From contig QMUE01000077.1 of assembly GCA_003663535.1 (NCBI GenBank), positions 1 to 6,611 on the forward strand: a stretch of 6,611 bases of DNA, written 5' to 3'. Positions within the stretch are counted from its first letter, which is position 1. Every line of letters starts with the position of its first letter. A model generated the notes under the pieces. That model was not told the origin of the DNA. It searched no databases and saw nothing but the letters and a program-made list of their open reading frames with translations. Shown here one piece after another: positions 5,823 through 6,611 of the stretch. A program made the position numbers and the translations under genes. Origin of the DNA: Thermococci archaeon (GTDB lineage: Archaea > Methanobacteriota_B > Thermococci > Thermococcales > Thermococcaceae).

Positions 5823-6172
5823 CAAGTGACGTGAAAAATCGCAAGAACCCTCTTTTTGCTTTTAAGTTCGTTAAAAAGTTCGGCAGCCTCTTTCGTAGGC
5901 TTTTCGATGATTTCTTTGTCTCTTACTAGTGCTTTACTCTCGCTTAGGAGAGAAAGAAGGCCATAAATGCCGGTGCCTACTAAAAGAACGTCAAAATCTT
6001 CTTTTAGGTATTCTCTAAGCTCATCTGGATCAAGTTTGTGGCTTGTCCCATACTTCTTTTTTGAAAGCCATTTTTTGCGCTTTTCAATCTTTCCAGAGGG
6101 GTAAATAACGATATCATGCTTATATTCCTGCCCGTTTATAATTATTCTCCCGAATTCAGCACTCTCTATCAT
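5819..6172 (-). CDS. Mth938-like domain protein (DUF498 family)
   Basis: This 117-residue soluble protein matches the Mth938-like (DUF498, PF04430) family as I recall it. It has an N-terminal beta region (IESAEFGRIIINGQEYKHDIVIYPSG), a charged segment RKKW...KKKYGTSHKLDPDEL, the core strand and loop VLLVGTGIYG (62-71), then a helix EAAELFNELKS and a closing IFHVTC. Length is normal. The family is widespread in archaea, bacteria and mitochondria (the NDUFAF3 and AAMDC relatives), with no settled biochemical reaction. The ATG at 6172 has a strong ribosome binding site gggggag, and it overlaps the end of the Nudix gene by 17 bases. The terminal Cys at position 117 is a feature I remember in archaeal relatives. 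It converges on the ABC permease gene and shares CTAG as overlapping stops. Confidence 0.9.
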   Translation of the reverse strand: MIESAEFGRIIINGQEYKHDIVIYPSGKIEKRKKWLSKKKYGTSHKLDPDELREYLKEDFDVLLVGTGIYGLLSLLSESKALVRDKEIIEKPTKEAAELFNELKSKKRVLAIFHVTC

Positions 6173-6611
6173 TTTTCTCCCCCAAAATTCTCAACGCATC
6201 TTTTATTATCTTTTCATGATCGAAAGCAAGTTTGGTCTCTTTAAGTTCCTCAAAACTAAAAATTTTGGCTTCCCCAGCATCATCGCCTCCTCTTAGTACC
6301 CCTTTTCCTTTGGCCAGGAATGCAGTGGTGACAGTATGGCCTCTTGGGTCCCTTTTTGGATCACTGTAAACTCCAATGAGTTTTATTAACTCCACATCCA
6401 GCCCGGTCTCCTCTTTAGCTTCTCTTATAGCGGCATTCTCTACTTTTTCCCCATACTCTACAAATCCTCCGGGAAGGGCCCAATGGTTTTTATATGGTGC
6501 ATTAAGGCGTTTTATAAGCACTATGCCACCTTTGTATAAAATTACCAGATCTACAGTCAATCCAATGCATCGGTGCATCTCTACTTTAACTAGAGGATAG
6601 TTCTCTTTCAC
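6156..6611 (-). CDS. Nudix hydrolase, ADP-ribose pyrophosphatase type, start at window edge
   Basis: The protein carries a complete Nudix box G-x5-E-x7-R-E-x2-E-E-x-G-L at residues 49-71 (GFVEYGEKVENAAIREAKEETGL), with the metal-binding glutamates present. Before it is ALPGG, and after it VYSDPKRDPRGHTVTTAFLA (81-100), a segment typical of archaeal ADP-ribose pyrophosphatase-like members. Such enzymes cleave ADP-ribose to AMP and ribose 5-phosphate. Other nucleoside diphosphate derivatives are possible substrates. The frame runs to the very end of the window, where a GTG (6609-6611) could be the start of a 151-residue protein. Whether it really starts there or upstream cannot be seen, as no ribosome binding site is inside the window; an ATG at 6578 is a less likely alternative. 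It is the first visible gene of an operon with the Mth938-like gene. Confidence 0.92.
   Translation of the reverse strand: MKENYPLVKVEMHRCIGLTVDLVILYKGGIVLIKRLNAPYKNHWALPGGFVEYGEKVENAAIREAKEETGLDVELIKLIGVYSDPKRDPRGHTVTTAFLAKGKGVLRGGDDAGEAKIFSFEELKETKLAFDHEKIIKDALRILGEKNDREC
6177..6183 (-). promoter_or_regulatory. Ribosome binding site of the Mth938-like gene
   Basis: On the minus strand this reads gggggag, four bases before the ATG at 6172. It lies inside the last codons of the Nudix gene, so the downstream gene has its own strong ribosome binding site despite the 17-base overlap. Confidence 0.75.

Noticed and set aside
5669..5929. Possible frameshifted continuation of the permease past the seven-A run
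   Set aside because: The alternative frame downstream is the antisense of the Mth938-like gene, and its charged, Phe-rich sequence does not resemble a transporter tail.

Overview
The window looks like a piece of a low-GC Thermococcales chromosome (Thermococcus, Pyrococcus or Palaeococcus). I infer this from the protein families present, the dense gene packing, the purine-rich ribosome binding sites (aggtg, gggag), and archaeal BRE/TATA-like promoters in the few gaps. Close protein matches as I remember them point the same way, but no database search was possible, so the genus is not fixed. There are nine protein genes. I found no RNA genes, mobile elements or CRISPR, and no gap between genes is longer than about 120 bases.

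Layout. Positions 1-773 (+) hold the 3' part of a metallo-beta-lactamase-fold hydrolase, directly abutted by a small MJ1316/DUF504 (UPF0248) protein. After a 72-base gap with an inverted repeat, 846-1910 (+) holds a TatD-family metal-dependent hydrolase and a 98-residue helical protein of unknown function, 6 bases apart. On the opposite strand, 1940-3454 encodes a three-domain dihydropteroate-synthase-like protein that appears to be read from a leaderless mRNA. Its 121-base upstream gap is shared with a divergent operon, 3576-5822 (+), encoding an ABC-2-type transporter: an ATPase and a roughly 12-helix permease that looks internally duplicated. Converging on the permease is a two-gene operon on the minus strand, 6611 to 5819: a Nudix hydrolase of ADP-ribose pyrophosphatase type, then an Mth938-like (DUF498) protein. 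The permease and Mth938-like genes share the four bases CTAG as overlapping stop codons.

How the genes fit together. This is mainly a housekeeping region. The ABC ATPase and permease clearly form one transporter, with substrate unknown. The Nudix and Mth938-like genes overlap by 17 bases and are probably translationally coupled. The MBL/MJ1316 and TatD/unknown pairs form two short transcription units on the same strand. Several products (MJ1316 domain, TatD, Nudix) belong to families linked to RNA ends, DNA or nucleotide metabolism, but a joint pathway would be speculation. No novel defence or mobile system was found. The best leads are the duplicated permease, the uncharacterised DHPS-like protein, the unknown partner of TatD, and the inverted repeat over the tatD promoter region.
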